Source: Nitricoxidireducens sp046726235
Lineage (GTDB): Bacteria > Pseudomonadota > Gammaproteobacteria > Burkholderiales > Rhodocyclaceae
Reading direction: 5' to 3'
Assembly: GCA_046726235.1 (NCBI GenBank)
Contig: JBKPAD010000008.1
Location: 1-64,000, forward strand
DNA length: 64,000 nt
In this document: positions 17,754-25,895 of the stretch, one piece after another
How the letters are laid out: each line of letters begins with the position of its first letter
Numbering within the stretch: position 1 is the first letter of the stretch
Made by a program: the position numbers and the translations under genes
Notes under the pieces: generated by a model
Told to the model about the DNA's origin: nothing
The model's database searches: none
What the model saw: the letters and a program-made list of their open reading frames with translations, nothing else

Positions 17754-18686
17754 ATGGAGCAACGACACCTGAAGACACTGACTGCCCTGGCCCTCGCCGC
17801 CGCCTTCGGCGCGGCGTCCGCGCAGACCGCCGGCACCACGGCGCCCGCCGGAACCACGACCACGGCCGGATCCACGACCACTACCACGACGACGACAGCC
17901 ACCGGCGTCACGGCCGACAAGCTCACCGCTTCGTTCACCGAGCTCGCCGGCTCGAAGGAAAACGCCGCCTCGCTGGTCAACGGCCTGCGCACCGGCTCGG
18001 CGGTCACGCTGAAGTCAGGCACCACGACCACCACCACCGGCAGCGGGACCACCGGCACCACGTCCGGCACCGGCGGTTCAACGGCAACCAGCGGCTCGAC
18101 GACCTTCACGCCGCCGACCAAGCCGATGGGCTACGGCAACATCCGCATCGCGCTCTCGCTGGCGCAGCAGAAGCTGGCCAGCCAGGGCATCACCAACCCG
18201 ACGCCGCAGCAACTGCAGGGCGCGCTCGTCGGCGGCGGCACGACGACCGGCACCGGCACGACGACGACCACGCAGACGCAGGGCATCCTGCAGATGCGCG
18301 CCGACGGCATGGGCTGGGGCCAGATCGCCAACTCCATGGGCGTCAAGCTCGGCGCCGTGATGAGCGGCCGGGCCACCATGCCGGCGACCACCACCACGAC
18401 AACGACTACGGCGAGCGGAACGACGACCGGATCGAGCACCGTCACGACCGCCGGCGGCACCACCACCCACGGCAACTCGGCGAACAAGGGCAAGTCGAGC
18501 GTGACGACGGCTGGCGGCGGCACCATGAGCGGCGGCGTCACCTCCGCGGCAGGCGGAGGCGGTGGCGGCAACTCGGCGATGAGCCGCGGACACATGGGCG
18601 GCGGCGCTTCGGCGGGTGTTGTCAGCGCGCAAGGCGCTGCACACGGCAATAGCGGCGGCATGGGCGGGGGCAAGGGCAAGCCGTAA
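17754..18686 (+). CDS. Thr/Gly-rich exported protein of unknown function
   Basis: A 310-residue protein with AAAFGAASAQ as likely signal cleavage site (about 15-24). Long runs of Thr/Gly/Ser (residues 25-60, 80-115, 160-180, 205-245) alternate with two short conserved-looking segments: FTELAGSKENAASLVNGLRTG and PTKPMGYGNIRIALSLAQQKL...PTPQQLQGAL, then GILQMRADGMGWGQIANSMGVKLG. The C-terminus is Gly/His-rich (GHMGGGASAG, HGNSGGMGGGKGK). The globular segments may be helical repeats joined by flexible linkers. GAAAGGAG lies just upstream. No function assigned. Confidence 0.75.
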   Translation: MEQRHLKTLTALALAAAFGAASAQTAGTTAPAGTTTTAGSTTTTTTTTATGVTADKLTASFTELAGSKENAASLVNGLRTGSAVTLKSGTTTTTTGSGTTGTTSGTGGSTATSGSTTFTPPTKPMGYGNIRIALSLAQQKLASQGITNPTPQQLQGALVGGGTTTGTGTTTTTQTQGILQMRADGMGWGQIANSMGVKLGAVMSGRATMPATTTTTTTTASGTTTGSSTVTTAGGTTTHGNSANKGKSSVTTAGGGTMSGGVTSAAGGGGGGNSAMSRGHMGGGASAGVVSAQGAAHGNSGGMGGGKGKP

Positions 18687-18705
18687 GGTTCTGGCGTCTG
18701 CGCCC

Positions 18706-18805
18706 GCCAAGGACGGCGGGTGTCCGACTCCTCCGTGTCCCCCGGTCGGGGCTTCGCCCCGACCTCCTCCTTTACCTGCGGAGTCGGACACCCGCCATCC
18801 TTGGC
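18706..18805. repeat. hairpin A, left copy
   Basis: A 26-bp stem with a single C/A mismatch (GCCAAGGA...GGCGGGTGTCCGACTCC against GGAGTCGGACACCCGCC...TCCTTGGC). Inside it, the unpaired strands CGTGTCCCCCGG and CCTCCTCCTTTACCT flank an inner hairpin TCGGGGC-TTC-GCCCCGA. Confidence 0.9.
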
Positions 18806-18852
18806 CGGACACGACCGTGGGTTTTCACCTCCAAAGAGGCAGTGCGTCACCG

Positions 18853-18957
18853 CTCGGGACGGTGGGGTGCTCTGCTGCGCGTAGGTAAAGAAGGAGGAGC
18901 GGGCGCCAGCCCGATCCGGGTGACACGAAGCGCAGCAGAGCACCCCGGCGTCCCGAG
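18853..18957. repeat. hairpin B, left copy
   Basis: Stem CTCGGGACG / CGTCCCGAG then GGGGTGCTCTGCTGCGC / GCGCAGCAGAGCACCCC. It encloses GTAGGTAAAGAAGGAGGAG, the inner hairpin CGGGC-GCCA-GCCCG and ATCCGGGTGACACGAA. The unpaired strands match those of hairpin A read on the other strand. Confidence 0.9.
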
Positions 18958-19010
18958 CCCACCCACCTCAATACGGGCGGGCTTTCAGTATCGTGCCACC
19001 GCTCGCCGCG

Positions 19011-19016
19011 TATAAT
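19011..19016 (+). promoter_or_regulatory. -10 element for prfC
   Basis: A perfect TATAAT lies 30 bp before the prfC GTG start. No good -35 hexamer is seen at 16-18 bp spacing; TTTCAG at 18983-18988 is 22 bp away. The element lies inside the inverted-repeat arms and so would invert together with prfC. Confidence 0.45.
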
Positions 19017-19046
19017 CGCGCCCCTTCCGCCGCACCCGTTCCCGCC

Positions 19047-20621
19047 GTGTCCCAGATCGAAACCGAAATCTCCCGCCGCCGCACCTTCGCGATCATTTCG
19101 CACCCGGACGCCGGCAAGACCACGCTGACCGAGAAGCTGCTCTGGTTCGGCGGCGCCATCCAGGTCGCCGGCGAAGTGCGCGCGCGCAAGGCCAGCCGCC
19201 ACGCCACCTCGGACTGGATGGAGCTGGAAAAGCAGCGCGGCATCTCGGTCACCTCGTCGGTGATGCAGTTCCCCTATCGCGACAGCATCGTCAACCTGCT
19301 CGACACGCCGGGCCACGAAGACTTCTCCGAAGACACCTACCGCACGCTGACGGCCGTCGACTCGGCCGTGATGGTGATCGACTCGGTCAACGGCGTCGAG
19401 GCGCAGACCATCAAGCTGCTCAACGTCTGCCGCCTGCGCGACACGCCGATCATCACCTTCATCAACAAGCTCGACCGCGAAGGCCGCGCGCCGATCGAAC
19501 TGCTCGACGAGATCGAGGACGTGCTGAAGATCCAGTGCGCGCCGATCACCTGGCCGATCGGCATGGGCAAGGGCTTCCGCGGCGTCTATCACTTGTACGA
19601 CGACAAGATCGCCTTCTTCGACCCGCAGGCCGAGAAGGGTACGTCCGAAACCATCGTGGGCCTCGACAACCCGCGCCTCGACGAACTCATCGGCAGCCAG
19701 GCCGACGAACTGCGCGCCGACATCGAACTGGTGCGCGGCGCCTCGCACACCTTCGACCGCGAGGCCTACCTGTCGGGCCGGCAGACGCCGGTGTTCTTCG
19801 GCTCGGCGATCAACAACTTCGGCGTGCAATCGCTGCTCGACGCCGTCGTCGACCTCTCGCCCGCCCCGCTGCACCGCACCGCCGCCACGCGCCAGGTCGA
19901 GCCGAACGAGCCGAAGTTCTCCGGCTTCGTCTTCAAGATCCAGGCCAACATGGACCCGAAGCACCGCGACCGCATCGCCTTCGTGCGCGTCTGCTCAGGC
20001 AAGTTCGAGCGCGGCATCAAGCTCAAGCAGCTGTCGACCGGCAAGACGCTGGCCGTCAACAACGCCATCACCTTCATGGCGCAGGACCGCAACACCACCG
20101 ACGAAGCGTGGCCCGGCGACATCATCGGCATCCCCAACCATGGCACGGTCGTGCTCGGCGACACCTTCAGCGAAGGCGAAGACCTCAAGTTCACCGGCAT
20201 CCCCTGCTTCGCGCCCGAGCATTTCCGCCGCGCGCAGATCCGCAACCCGATGAAGATGAAGGCGCTGCAAAAGGGCCTGCAGCAGCTCGCCGAGGAAGGC
20301 GCGACCCAGCTCTTCAAGCCACTGGCGTCGAACGACCTGATCCTCGGCGCCGTCGGCACCCTGCAGTTCGACGTCGTCGCCCACCGGCTCGAATACGAGT
20401 ACGGCGTCGACGTCGTCTTCGAGGCCTACCCCGTGGCGACCGCGCGCTGGCTGCGCGGAGAGGACAACGACATCAAGGCCCTGGCCGACAAGGCCGGCGT
20501 GAACCTCGCGCTCGACGGTGCCGGCGACTACGTCTATCTCGCGCCGAACCGCGTCAACCTCACGATGACGCAGGAGCGGCATCCGAATATTCGCTTCCTC
20601 GAGACTCGCGAGATTCATTGA
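19047..20621 (+). CDS. prfC: peptide chain release factor 3
   Basis: A 524-residue translational GTPase that recycles RF1/RF2 from the ribosome. The GTG at 19047 is chosen because it gives the family N-terminus (SQIETEISRRRTFAIISHPDAGKTTL), close to E. coli RF3 (529 residues). G motifs: HPDAGKTT (G1), RGISVTSS (G2), DTPGHEDFSEDTYRTL (G3), NKLDRE (G4). C-terminal RF3 sequences NVDPKHRDRIAF-like (NMDPKHRDRIAFVRVCSG) and FDVVAHRLEYEYGVD are present. The gene is intact and stands alone, bounded on both sides by inverted-repeat arms. Confidence 0.96.
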   Translation: MSQIETEISRRRTFAIISHPDAGKTTLTEKLLWFGGAIQVAGEVRARKASRHATSDWMELEKQRGISVTSSVMQFPYRDSIVNLLDTPGHEDFSEDTYRTLTAVDSAVMVIDSVNGVEAQTIKLLNVCRLRDTPIITFINKLDREGRAPIELLDEIEDVLKIQCAPITWPIGMGKGFRGVYHLYDDKIAFFDPQAEKGTSETIVGLDNPRLDELIGSQADELRADIELVRGASHTFDREAYLSGRQTPVFFGSAINNFGVQSLLDAVVDLSPAPLHRTAATRQVEPNEPKFSGFVFKIQANMDPKHRDRIAFVRVCSGKFERGIKLKQLSTGKTLAVNNAITFMAQDRNTTDEAWPGDIIGIPNHGTVVLGDTFSEGEDLKFTGIPCFAPEHFRRAQIRNPMKMKALQKGLQQLAEEGATQLFKPLASNDLILGAVGTLQFDVVAHRLEYEYGVDVVFEAYPVATARWLRGEDNDIKALADKAGVNLALDGAGDYVYLAPNRVNLTMTQERHPNIRFLETREIH

Positions 20622-20656
20622 GGGAAGGCAACCCGGTCCCGTATTGAGGGCCGCGG

Positions 20657-20762
20657 GCTCGGGACGCTGGGGGGCTCTGCTGTGCTTCGTGTCCCCCGGA
20701 CCGTGCTTCGCACGCTCCTCCTCCTTTACCTACGCACAGCAGAGCCCCCCACCGTCCCGAGC
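20657..20762. repeat. hairpin B, right copy
   Basis: Stem GCTCGGGACG / CGTCCCGAGC and GGGGGGCTCTGCTGTGC / GCACAGCAGAGCCCCCC. Both strands differ from the left copy by paired changes. Inside: TTCGTGTCCCCCGG, inner hairpin CGTGC-TTC-GCACG, CTCCTCCTCCTTTACCTAC. Confidence 0.9.
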
Positions 20763-20808
20763 AGTGACGCCCTGCCTCTTTGGAGGTGAAAACCCACGGG
20801 CGCATCCG

Positions 20809-20910
20809 GCCAAGGATGGCGGGTGTCCGACTCCGCAGGTAAAGGAGGAGGACCGGGCGTCAAGCCCGGTCCGGGGGACACGGAGGAGTCGGACACCCGC
20901 CGTCCTTGGC
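20809..20910. repeat. hairpin A, right copy
   Basis: Stem GCCAAGGA...GGCGGGTGTCCGACTCC against GGAGTCGGACACCCGCC...TCCTTGGC. Inside: GCAGGTAAAGGAGGAG, inner hairpin GACCGGGC-GTCAA-GCCCGGTC, CGGGGGACACGGA. The inner hairpin has a different sequence from the left copy but still pairs. Confidence 0.9.
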
Positions 20911-21006
20911 GCGCGCAGACGGTAGTCACAATACTGACAGCCCGGAATAGCCCGCCCACAGCACGGCGCCTAGCATGGACAGGCCGAACGTCCGCCCGCA
21001 AGCCCC

Positions 21007-22179
21007 ATGAGCCAGACCCCGTCCGCCAGCCAAACCGCCGGCCCGCCGCCGGCATCGGCTACATCCATTCCGGAAGCCTTGCGTACCCTCGCCGCCGAGG
21101 CCGGCTTCGCCTTCGACGGCGACGCGCCGTGGGATGTCCGCGTGCGCGACCCGCGCCTGTTCCGGCGCATCCTCGCGCAGGGCTCGCTCGGCCTCGGCGA
21201 GGCCTACATGGACGGCTGGTGGGAATGCGAGCGCATCGACGAGCTGTTCCACCGCCTGCTGCGGAGGCATTCGCAGGAGCGCCTCGGTCTCGCGATGCGC
21301 CTGCGGCTGGTCGGCGCGAGCCTGCGCCACGGCGTGCTCAACCGCCAGAGCGATGCGCGCGCCTTCGAGGTCGGCAAGCGCCACTACGACATCGGCAACG
21401 ACGTCTTCGAGGCCATGCTCGATCCGACCATGACCTACTCCTGCGCCTACTGGCGCGACGCCGAAACCCTCGACGCGGCCCAGCTCGCCAAGCTCGACCT
21501 CATCTGCCGCAAGCTCGAACTGCGGCCCGGCGAGCGCCTGCTCGACATCGGCTGCGGCTGGGGCGGGCTCGCCGCGCATGCCGCGCGCCACTACGGCGTC
21601 GAAGTGTTCGGCATCACCGTCTCGGCCGAGCAGCAGAAGCTGGCGCGCGAGCGCACCGCCGGCCTGCCGGTGAACATCGAGCTGATGGACTACCGCAAGC
21701 TGGACGGCCGCTGGGACAAGGTGGTGTCGGTCGGCATGTTCGAGCACGTGGGGCCGAAGAACTACGCGGCCTACTTGGACGTCGTGGCACGCGTGCTCGG
21801 CGACGACGGCCTGTTCCTGCTGCACACCATCGGCAACGACCGCATATCGAACGCCCCCGATCCGTGGCTCGACCGCTACATCTTCCCCAACGGCGTGCTG
21901 CCTGCCGCGGCGCAGATCGCCGCAGCCGCCAACGGCCGGCTGCTGGTGGAGGACTGGCACAACTTCGGCACCGACTACGACCTCACGCTGATGGCGTGGT
22001 GGAGCAACTTCGAGCGCGCTTGGCCGCGGCTTGCCGACAAGTACGGCGAACGCTTCCATCGCATGTGGAAGTACTACCTGATGAGCTGCGCCGGCTACTT
22101 CCGCTCGCGCCGCGGCCAGCTCTGGCAGATCGTGCTGTCGAAGCGCAGCCGGCCGGGCGGCTACCGTTCGGTGCGCTGA
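21007..22179 (+). CDS. cfa: cyclopropane-fatty-acyl-phospholipid synthase
   Basis: A 390-residue SAM-dependent enzyme that adds a methylene bridge to unsaturated membrane acyl chains. Motifs: GLGEAYMDGWWECERIDELFHRLL near the N-terminus, HYDIGNDVFEAMLDPTMTYSCAYW, the SAM site LDIGCGWGGLAAHAA (about 178-192), ITVSAEQQKLAR and MFEHVGPKNY. The length is like E. coli Cfa (382). It stands alone and converges on the downstream signalling operon, with 12 bp between the stops. Confidence 0.95.
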   Translation: MSQTPSASQTAGPPPASATSIPEALRTLAAEAGFAFDGDAPWDVRVRDPRLFRRILAQGSLGLGEAYMDGWWECERIDELFHRLLRRHSQERLGLAMRLRLVGASLRHGVLNRQSDARAFEVGKRHYDIGNDVFEAMLDPTMTYSCAYWRDAETLDAAQLAKLDLICRKLELRPGERLLDIGCGWGGLAAHAARHYGVEVFGITVSAEQQKLARERTAGLPVNIELMDYRKLDGRWDKVVSVGMFEHVGPKNYAAYLDVVARVLGDDGLFLLHTIGNDRISNAPDPWLDRYIFPNGVLPAAAQIAAAANGRLLVEDWHNFGTDYDLTLMAWWSNFERAWPRLADKYGERFHRMWKYYLMSCAGYFRSRRGQLWQIVLSKRSRPGGYRSVR

Positions 22180-22191
22180 AGCGGCGGCACT

Positions 22192-25100
22192 TCAGTGCCG
22201 CAGGAAGGCGGCGACCTCGCCGGCAGGCATCGCCGCGCTGACGAGGAAGCCCTGCAGCTCGTCGCACTTGAAGAGCCGCAGGATTTTCGCCTGCTCCTCC
22301 GTCTCGACACCCTCGGCGACCACCTTCATGCCGAGCGCGTGCGCGAGCGAAATGATGGTCGTGACCACGGTCATGCTCTCGGGGCTGCTCGCCATGGTGG
22401 CGACGAACGACTGGTCGATCTTCAGCGCGTTGACCGGCAACTTGATCAGGTAGGAGAGCGACGAGTAGCCGGTGCCGAAATCGTCGATGGCGATGTCGAG
22501 CCCGCGGTCGCGCAGTTCGCGCAGCCGGCCGATGTTGCCGTCGATGTCGCTCATCATCACGCTCTCGGTGATCTCGATGTCGAGCGGCGAGGCGCCGTTG
22601 GTCGAAGACGCCGCGGCGCTCAGGGAGTCGATGAAGTCGGATTGCTGAAGCTGCGCCACGGAGACATTGACGGCGATGCGCGGCGAGTCGACGACGCCCT
22701 CCTCGGTCCAGCGCCGCGAGTCGGCGAGCGCCTGGGCGACCACCCAGTTGCCCACCTGGTGGATCATGCCGGTCTCCTCGAGCATGGGCACGAACTCGCC
22801 GGGTGCGATCAGGCCGACATCCGGGTCGTTCCAGCGGATCAGCGCCTCGAAGCTCATGGTGCGGCCGGTGACGACGTCGACCTTGGGCTGGTAATGGAGC
22901 ACGAACTCGTGATTGCGCAGGGCGCGGTGTAGGCGGTTTTCCAGCATCAGGCTGTCGGCGATCATGGCGTTCATCTCCGGACGGTAGAACGTCAGGCGCC
23001 GCCCGCCGGCCTTCGCCATGCGCAGCGCCGACTCGGCATTGCGCATCAGCGTCTCGGCATCCTCGCCGTCGTCGGGATGGATCGCGATGCCGGCGGCGGC
23101 CGAAATCTGCACCTCCTTGCCGCCGATCGAAAAAGCCCGGTCGAAGACTTCCGCCATCACCTTTTCCAGCATCAGGGCGACCACCTTGAAGTCGCGCACG
23201 TCGCAGATCATGCCGACAAAGTTGTCGGTCGCCAGCTTCGCCAGATGCGCCGGGTTCGGCCAGGCGGTGGACAGGCGCTGGGCCAGTTCGCGCAGCAGCA
23301 GGTCGCCGAACAGGCGCCCGAAGGTGTAGTTGATGTGGCGGAAGCGGTTGATGTCGAAGGCGACGACGGCGATCTTCTCGCGCACCAGCCGCGGCTTCGA
23401 CAGCTCCTGCGTCATCACCTCGGTCAGCAGCGTACGGTTCGGCAGGCCGGTGAGCGTGTCGTGATGCGCGAGGAAGGCCAGCCGGTCCTGCTTGCCGATG
23501 TATTCGAGCGTGAAGGCGACGTCGTTGGCCAGCTGCGTCAGCAGGTCGAGCTCCTCGCCCTCGAACGATTCGACGTCGGCGGCGTAGATGACCATGACGC
23601 CGACCACCGCCTGCTCGACGATCAGCGGCAGGGCGATCACGGCCCGGTAGCCGCGGCGCAGCGCCTCGGTCTGGCGCGGACAAAGCTCGGCGCCTTCGCC
23701 GAGGTCGGTCTTGATCGCCGGAGCGGCGGTATCGAGCGCCGAGCAGACGACACTGGCCCTGAGCGCCTCAGGATCGACGCAGGAAGCGGCCGGCAGCGAG
23801 CCGAGCGCGTCGCTGACGCCGGCCCAAGCCAGCGAGCGCACCATCGTCCCGCCGGCATCGCGCTCGCCGATCCAGCAGATGCCGAACTCGCCCTCTTCGA
23901 CCGCGATGCGACAGGCCTCGCGGAACAGGTCGGTCTTGGTGTGGACGTGCGCGCTCGCGGCATGGATGCCGCCCAGCACCGCCTTGACGCGCGACAGGCG
24001 CACGATGCGCTGGCGCTGCGCCTCGCTGTCGAAGAACTGGCCGATCTGGTCGGCGATCGCCTCGAGCGTGCTCATCAGGCCCGGCGGCGGCTCGCCGCTC
24101 TGGTGGGTGAGCAACTCCAGCACGCCGGTGACCTGCCCGCGCGCGCGTATCGGCAGGCAGGCGATCGCGTGCAGGCCGGCCGCGACCGCCTGGCGCCGGC
24201 GCAGGAAACCGCCGTCGCGCGCCACGTCGGGAATCCACGTCGGCTCGTTGGAAAGCCAGGTGCGGGCGGGCAGCGCTGCCGGATCCTTGAGGTTCAGCTT
24301 GCGCGTGGCGACGAGAAAGTCCTCGCAGCTGTCGCTCTCGTGGCACCACGCTTGCACACAACTGTAGGTCTTCTTGGCCACGTCGGCCTGCCAGAGAGCG
24401 CCGGCCGCGAAGTGCAGGGTGCGGCAGATCGACTCGAGCAGCCCGGCGCCCGCCTCTTCCAGGCTGTCGGAAACCGCCAGGATGTGCGCCACCGCATACT
24501 GCGCCTCGAGCGCCTTGGCATGCCGCTCGATGCGGTCGTAGAGGCTGCCGTTCTCGTAGATGCGGCCGGTCTGGGCGGCGAGGATCGTGAGCAGCTGCTC
24601 GTCGGTGGCGCTGAACTCGTCGCCCCCGACCTTGCCGACGAGGCAGATCCAGCCGAAGCTCGCCGAGAGCGAACTGATCGGCGCCGCGAGCACCGCGCCG
24701 GCGAGCGGATAGCCGGCCGGCAGACCGAGGTCGACGGTCTTCGCCATCGACGCCTTGAGGCGCAGCGGCCGCCGCTCCTCGACCAGCGCCCCAAGCAGCC
24801 CGTCGTCGACCCGGCAGGGGCCGAGCCCGGCGAGCAGGCCCGGCGCGCCGGCGGCGTGGCTGACGTGGCCGATGTTCTCACCCTCGACGGCACGCACGAC
24901 GAGCGTGGCGAAGCGCGCGCCGATCAGCGAGCGTGCATGCCGGCACACCGAATCCAGCAGGCCGACCGCGTCGCGCTGCGACGCCAGCTGCAGGTTGATG
25001 TCGACCAGCGTCTCGAGCTGCTGCTTGGCGACCTGCAGGTCGGCGACCTTCTGCGACAGCTGGTCCGTCATCAGTTGCAGGTGCTGGCGATCGAAGGCCT

Positions 25101-25500
25101 CGATCGCCGGGGCCTCGGGCTTCGCGGCGGCCGGCCGCGACAGCACGCGCCCGACCACCTCCATGATCTGCTGCGGCTCGGTCGGCTTGGGCAGGAAGTC
25201 GGTGACGCCGCAGGCATCGGCGAGTCGCGCCGATTCGCGTCCGGTGTAGTGCGCGGTGGAAAATATGATCGGCGTGGCGGCGAGCGCCGGATCGGCGCGT
25301 ATCTCGCGCGCGAGTTCGTAGCCGTCCATCACCGGCATCAGGATGTCGCAGATGACGAGGTCGGGAAGGTGCTCGCGTATCAGGCGCAGCGCCTCGGCGC
25401 CGTCAGCCGCCTCGATGGTCGAATGGCCGATCGCCTGCAGCACGGTTGTCAGCAACTCCCGGTTGGGGGCCACGTCGTCGACAACGGCAATCAGTGCCAT
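22192..25500 (-). CDS. receiver-GAF-GGDEF-EAL signalling protein (GGDEF site degenerate)
   Basis: A 1102-residue cytoplasmic protein. A receiver domain (1-120) has the phosphoacceptor Asp in VICDILMPVMDGYE; coiled-coil and several GAF-like segments (about 170-640) follow. The GGDEF domain begins LAHHDTLTGLPNRTLL, but its active site reads LATDNF (about 758) instead of GGDEF, so diguanylate cyclase activity is probably lost. The EAL domain (about 835-1095) is intact: FEALIRW, NVSVAQL, IEITESVMMSD, IDDFGTGYSSLSYL, KIDQSFV. It is predicted to be a c-di-GMP phosphodiesterase controlled by the phosphorelay of the two genes upstream, 7 bp away. Confidence 0.9.
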   Translation of the reverse strand: MALIAVVDDVAPNRELLTTVLQAIGHSTIEAADGAEALRLIREHLPDLVICDILMPVMDGYELAREIRADPALAATPIIFSTAHYTGRESARLADACGVTDFLPKPTEPQQIMEVVGRVLSRPAAAKPEAPAIEAFDRQHLQLMTDQLSQKVADLQVAKQQLETLVDINLQLASQRDAVGLLDSVCRHARSLIGARFATLVVRAVEGENIGHVSHAAGAPGLLAGLGPCRVDDGLLGALVEERRPLRLKASMAKTVDLGLPAGYPLAGAVLAAPISSLSASFGWICLVGKVGGDEFSATDEQLLTILAAQTGRIYENGSLYDRIERHAKALEAQYAVAHILAVSDSLEEAGAGLLESICRTLHFAAGALWQADVAKKTYSCVQAWCHESDSCEDFLVATRKLNLKDPAALPARTWLSNEPTWIPDVARDGGFLRRRQAVAAGLHAIACLPIRARGQVTGVLELLTHQSGEPPPGLMSTLEAIADQIGQFFDSEAQRQRIVRLSRVKAVLGGIHAASAHVHTKTDLFREACRIAVEEGEFGICWIGERDAGGTMVRSLAWAGVSDALGSLPAASCVDPEALRASVVCSALDTAAPAIKTDLGEGAELCPRQTEALRRGYRAVIALPLIVEQAVVGVMVIYAADVESFEGEELDLLTQLANDVAFTLEYIGKQDRLAFLAHHDTLTGLPNRTLLTEVMTQELSKPRLVREKIAVVAFDINRFRHINYTFGRLFGDLLLRELAQRLSTAWPNPAHLAKLATDNFVGMICDVRDFKVVALMLEKVMAEVFDRAFSIGGKEVQISAAAGIAIHPDDGEDAETLMRNAESALRMAKAGGRRLTFYRPEMNAMIADSLMLENRLHRALRNHEFVLHYQPKVDVVTGRTMSFEALIRWNDPDVGLIAPGEFVPMLEETGMIHQVGNWVVAQALADSRRWTEEGVVDSPRIAVNVSVAQLQQSDFIDSLSAAASSTNGASPLDIEITESVMMSDIDGNIGRLRELRDRGLDIAIDDFGTGYSSLSYLIKLPVNALKIDQSFVATMASSPESMTVVTTIISLAHALGMKVVAEGVETEEQAKILRLFKCDELQGFLVSAAMPAGEVAAFLRH

Positions 25501-25507
25501 GGCCGCC

Positions 25508-25894
25508 TCAGCGCTGTACCCGACGGTCCGGCGGCAGGTACTGTTCCATTTGCGAAACGAAGCGTTCCGGGTCGATCGGCTTGGCGTAGTAGCCCTCGAA
25601 ATTCGAGGCCAGGATCCGCTCCTTGTCGCCGGGCATCGAGAATGCGGTCACCGCGATCACCGGCACGTCCCGCATCGCCGGGTCCGCCTTGAAGCGCTCG
25701 GCGACCTCGTAGCCGGACATGTGCGGCAACTGGAGGTCGCAGACGACGAGGTCCGGCCGTGTGGTGGCCACGATCTCGAGCGCCACCATCCCGTCCTTCG
25801 CCAGCAGCGTCTCGTAGCCCATGGCCCGCAGCAGATAGTCCATCATCTCCAGGCTTGCCGGGTGGTCTTCGACGACGAGGATGCGCGCGGCCAC
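25508..25894 (-). CDS. single-domain response regulator
   Basis: A 128-residue stand-alone receiver: MAARILVVEDHPASLEM, phospho-Asp in LVVCDLQLPHMSGYEVA, Thr/Ser region VIAVTAFSMPGDKE, conserved Lys in YYAKPIDPERF. There is no output domain, so it probably relays phosphate, perhaps between the upstream kinase and the downstream receiver protein. The GTG start at 25894 is 1 bp after the kinase stop, with GGAGG 7 nt before it, giving tight translational coupling. Confidence 0.93.
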   Translation of the reverse strand: MAARILVVEDHPASLEMMDYLLRAMGYETLLAKDGMVALEIVATTRPDLVVCDLQLPHMSGYEVAERFKADPAMRDVPVIAVTAFSMPGDKERILASNFEGYYAKPIDPERFVSQMEQYLPPDRRVQR

Positions 25895-25895
25895 A

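Larger units (their letters stand above)
18695..18977. repeat. left arm of the inverted repeat around prfC (two hairpins)
   Basis: About 283 bp that reappear in inverted orientation at 20638-20921. The arm holds hairpin A (18706-18805), a linker with GTGGGTTTTCACCTCC, and hairpin B (18853-18957), and ends CCTCAATACGGG. It fills the gap between the Thr-rich gene and prfC; no protein-coding potential was identified. It may also end transcription of the upstream genes. Confidence 0.9.
20638..20921. repeat. right arm of the inverted repeat around prfC (two hairpins)
   Basis: Inverted copy of 18695-18977, beginning CCCGTATTGAGG 16 bp after the prfC stop. Order is hairpin B (20657-20762), linker with GGAGGTGAAAACCCAC, hairpin A (20809-20910). 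It occupies most of the 385-bp gap before cfa; nothing else was recognised in the rest of that gap (20922-21006). Confidence 0.9.

Noticed and set aside
20141..20156. TGGCACG as a further sigma-54 promoter (also at 21785 and near 43629)
   Set aside because: None has GC of a -12 element at the right spacing, and all lie inside genes.
18695..20921. prfC and its arms as a composite transposon
   Set aside because: There is no transposase, the cargo is an intact housekeeping gene, and I saw no target-site duplication.
23077..25692. 871-codon plus-strand frame opposite the receiver-EAL gene
   Set aside because: No recognisable domain; it is the complement of a well-supported gene.
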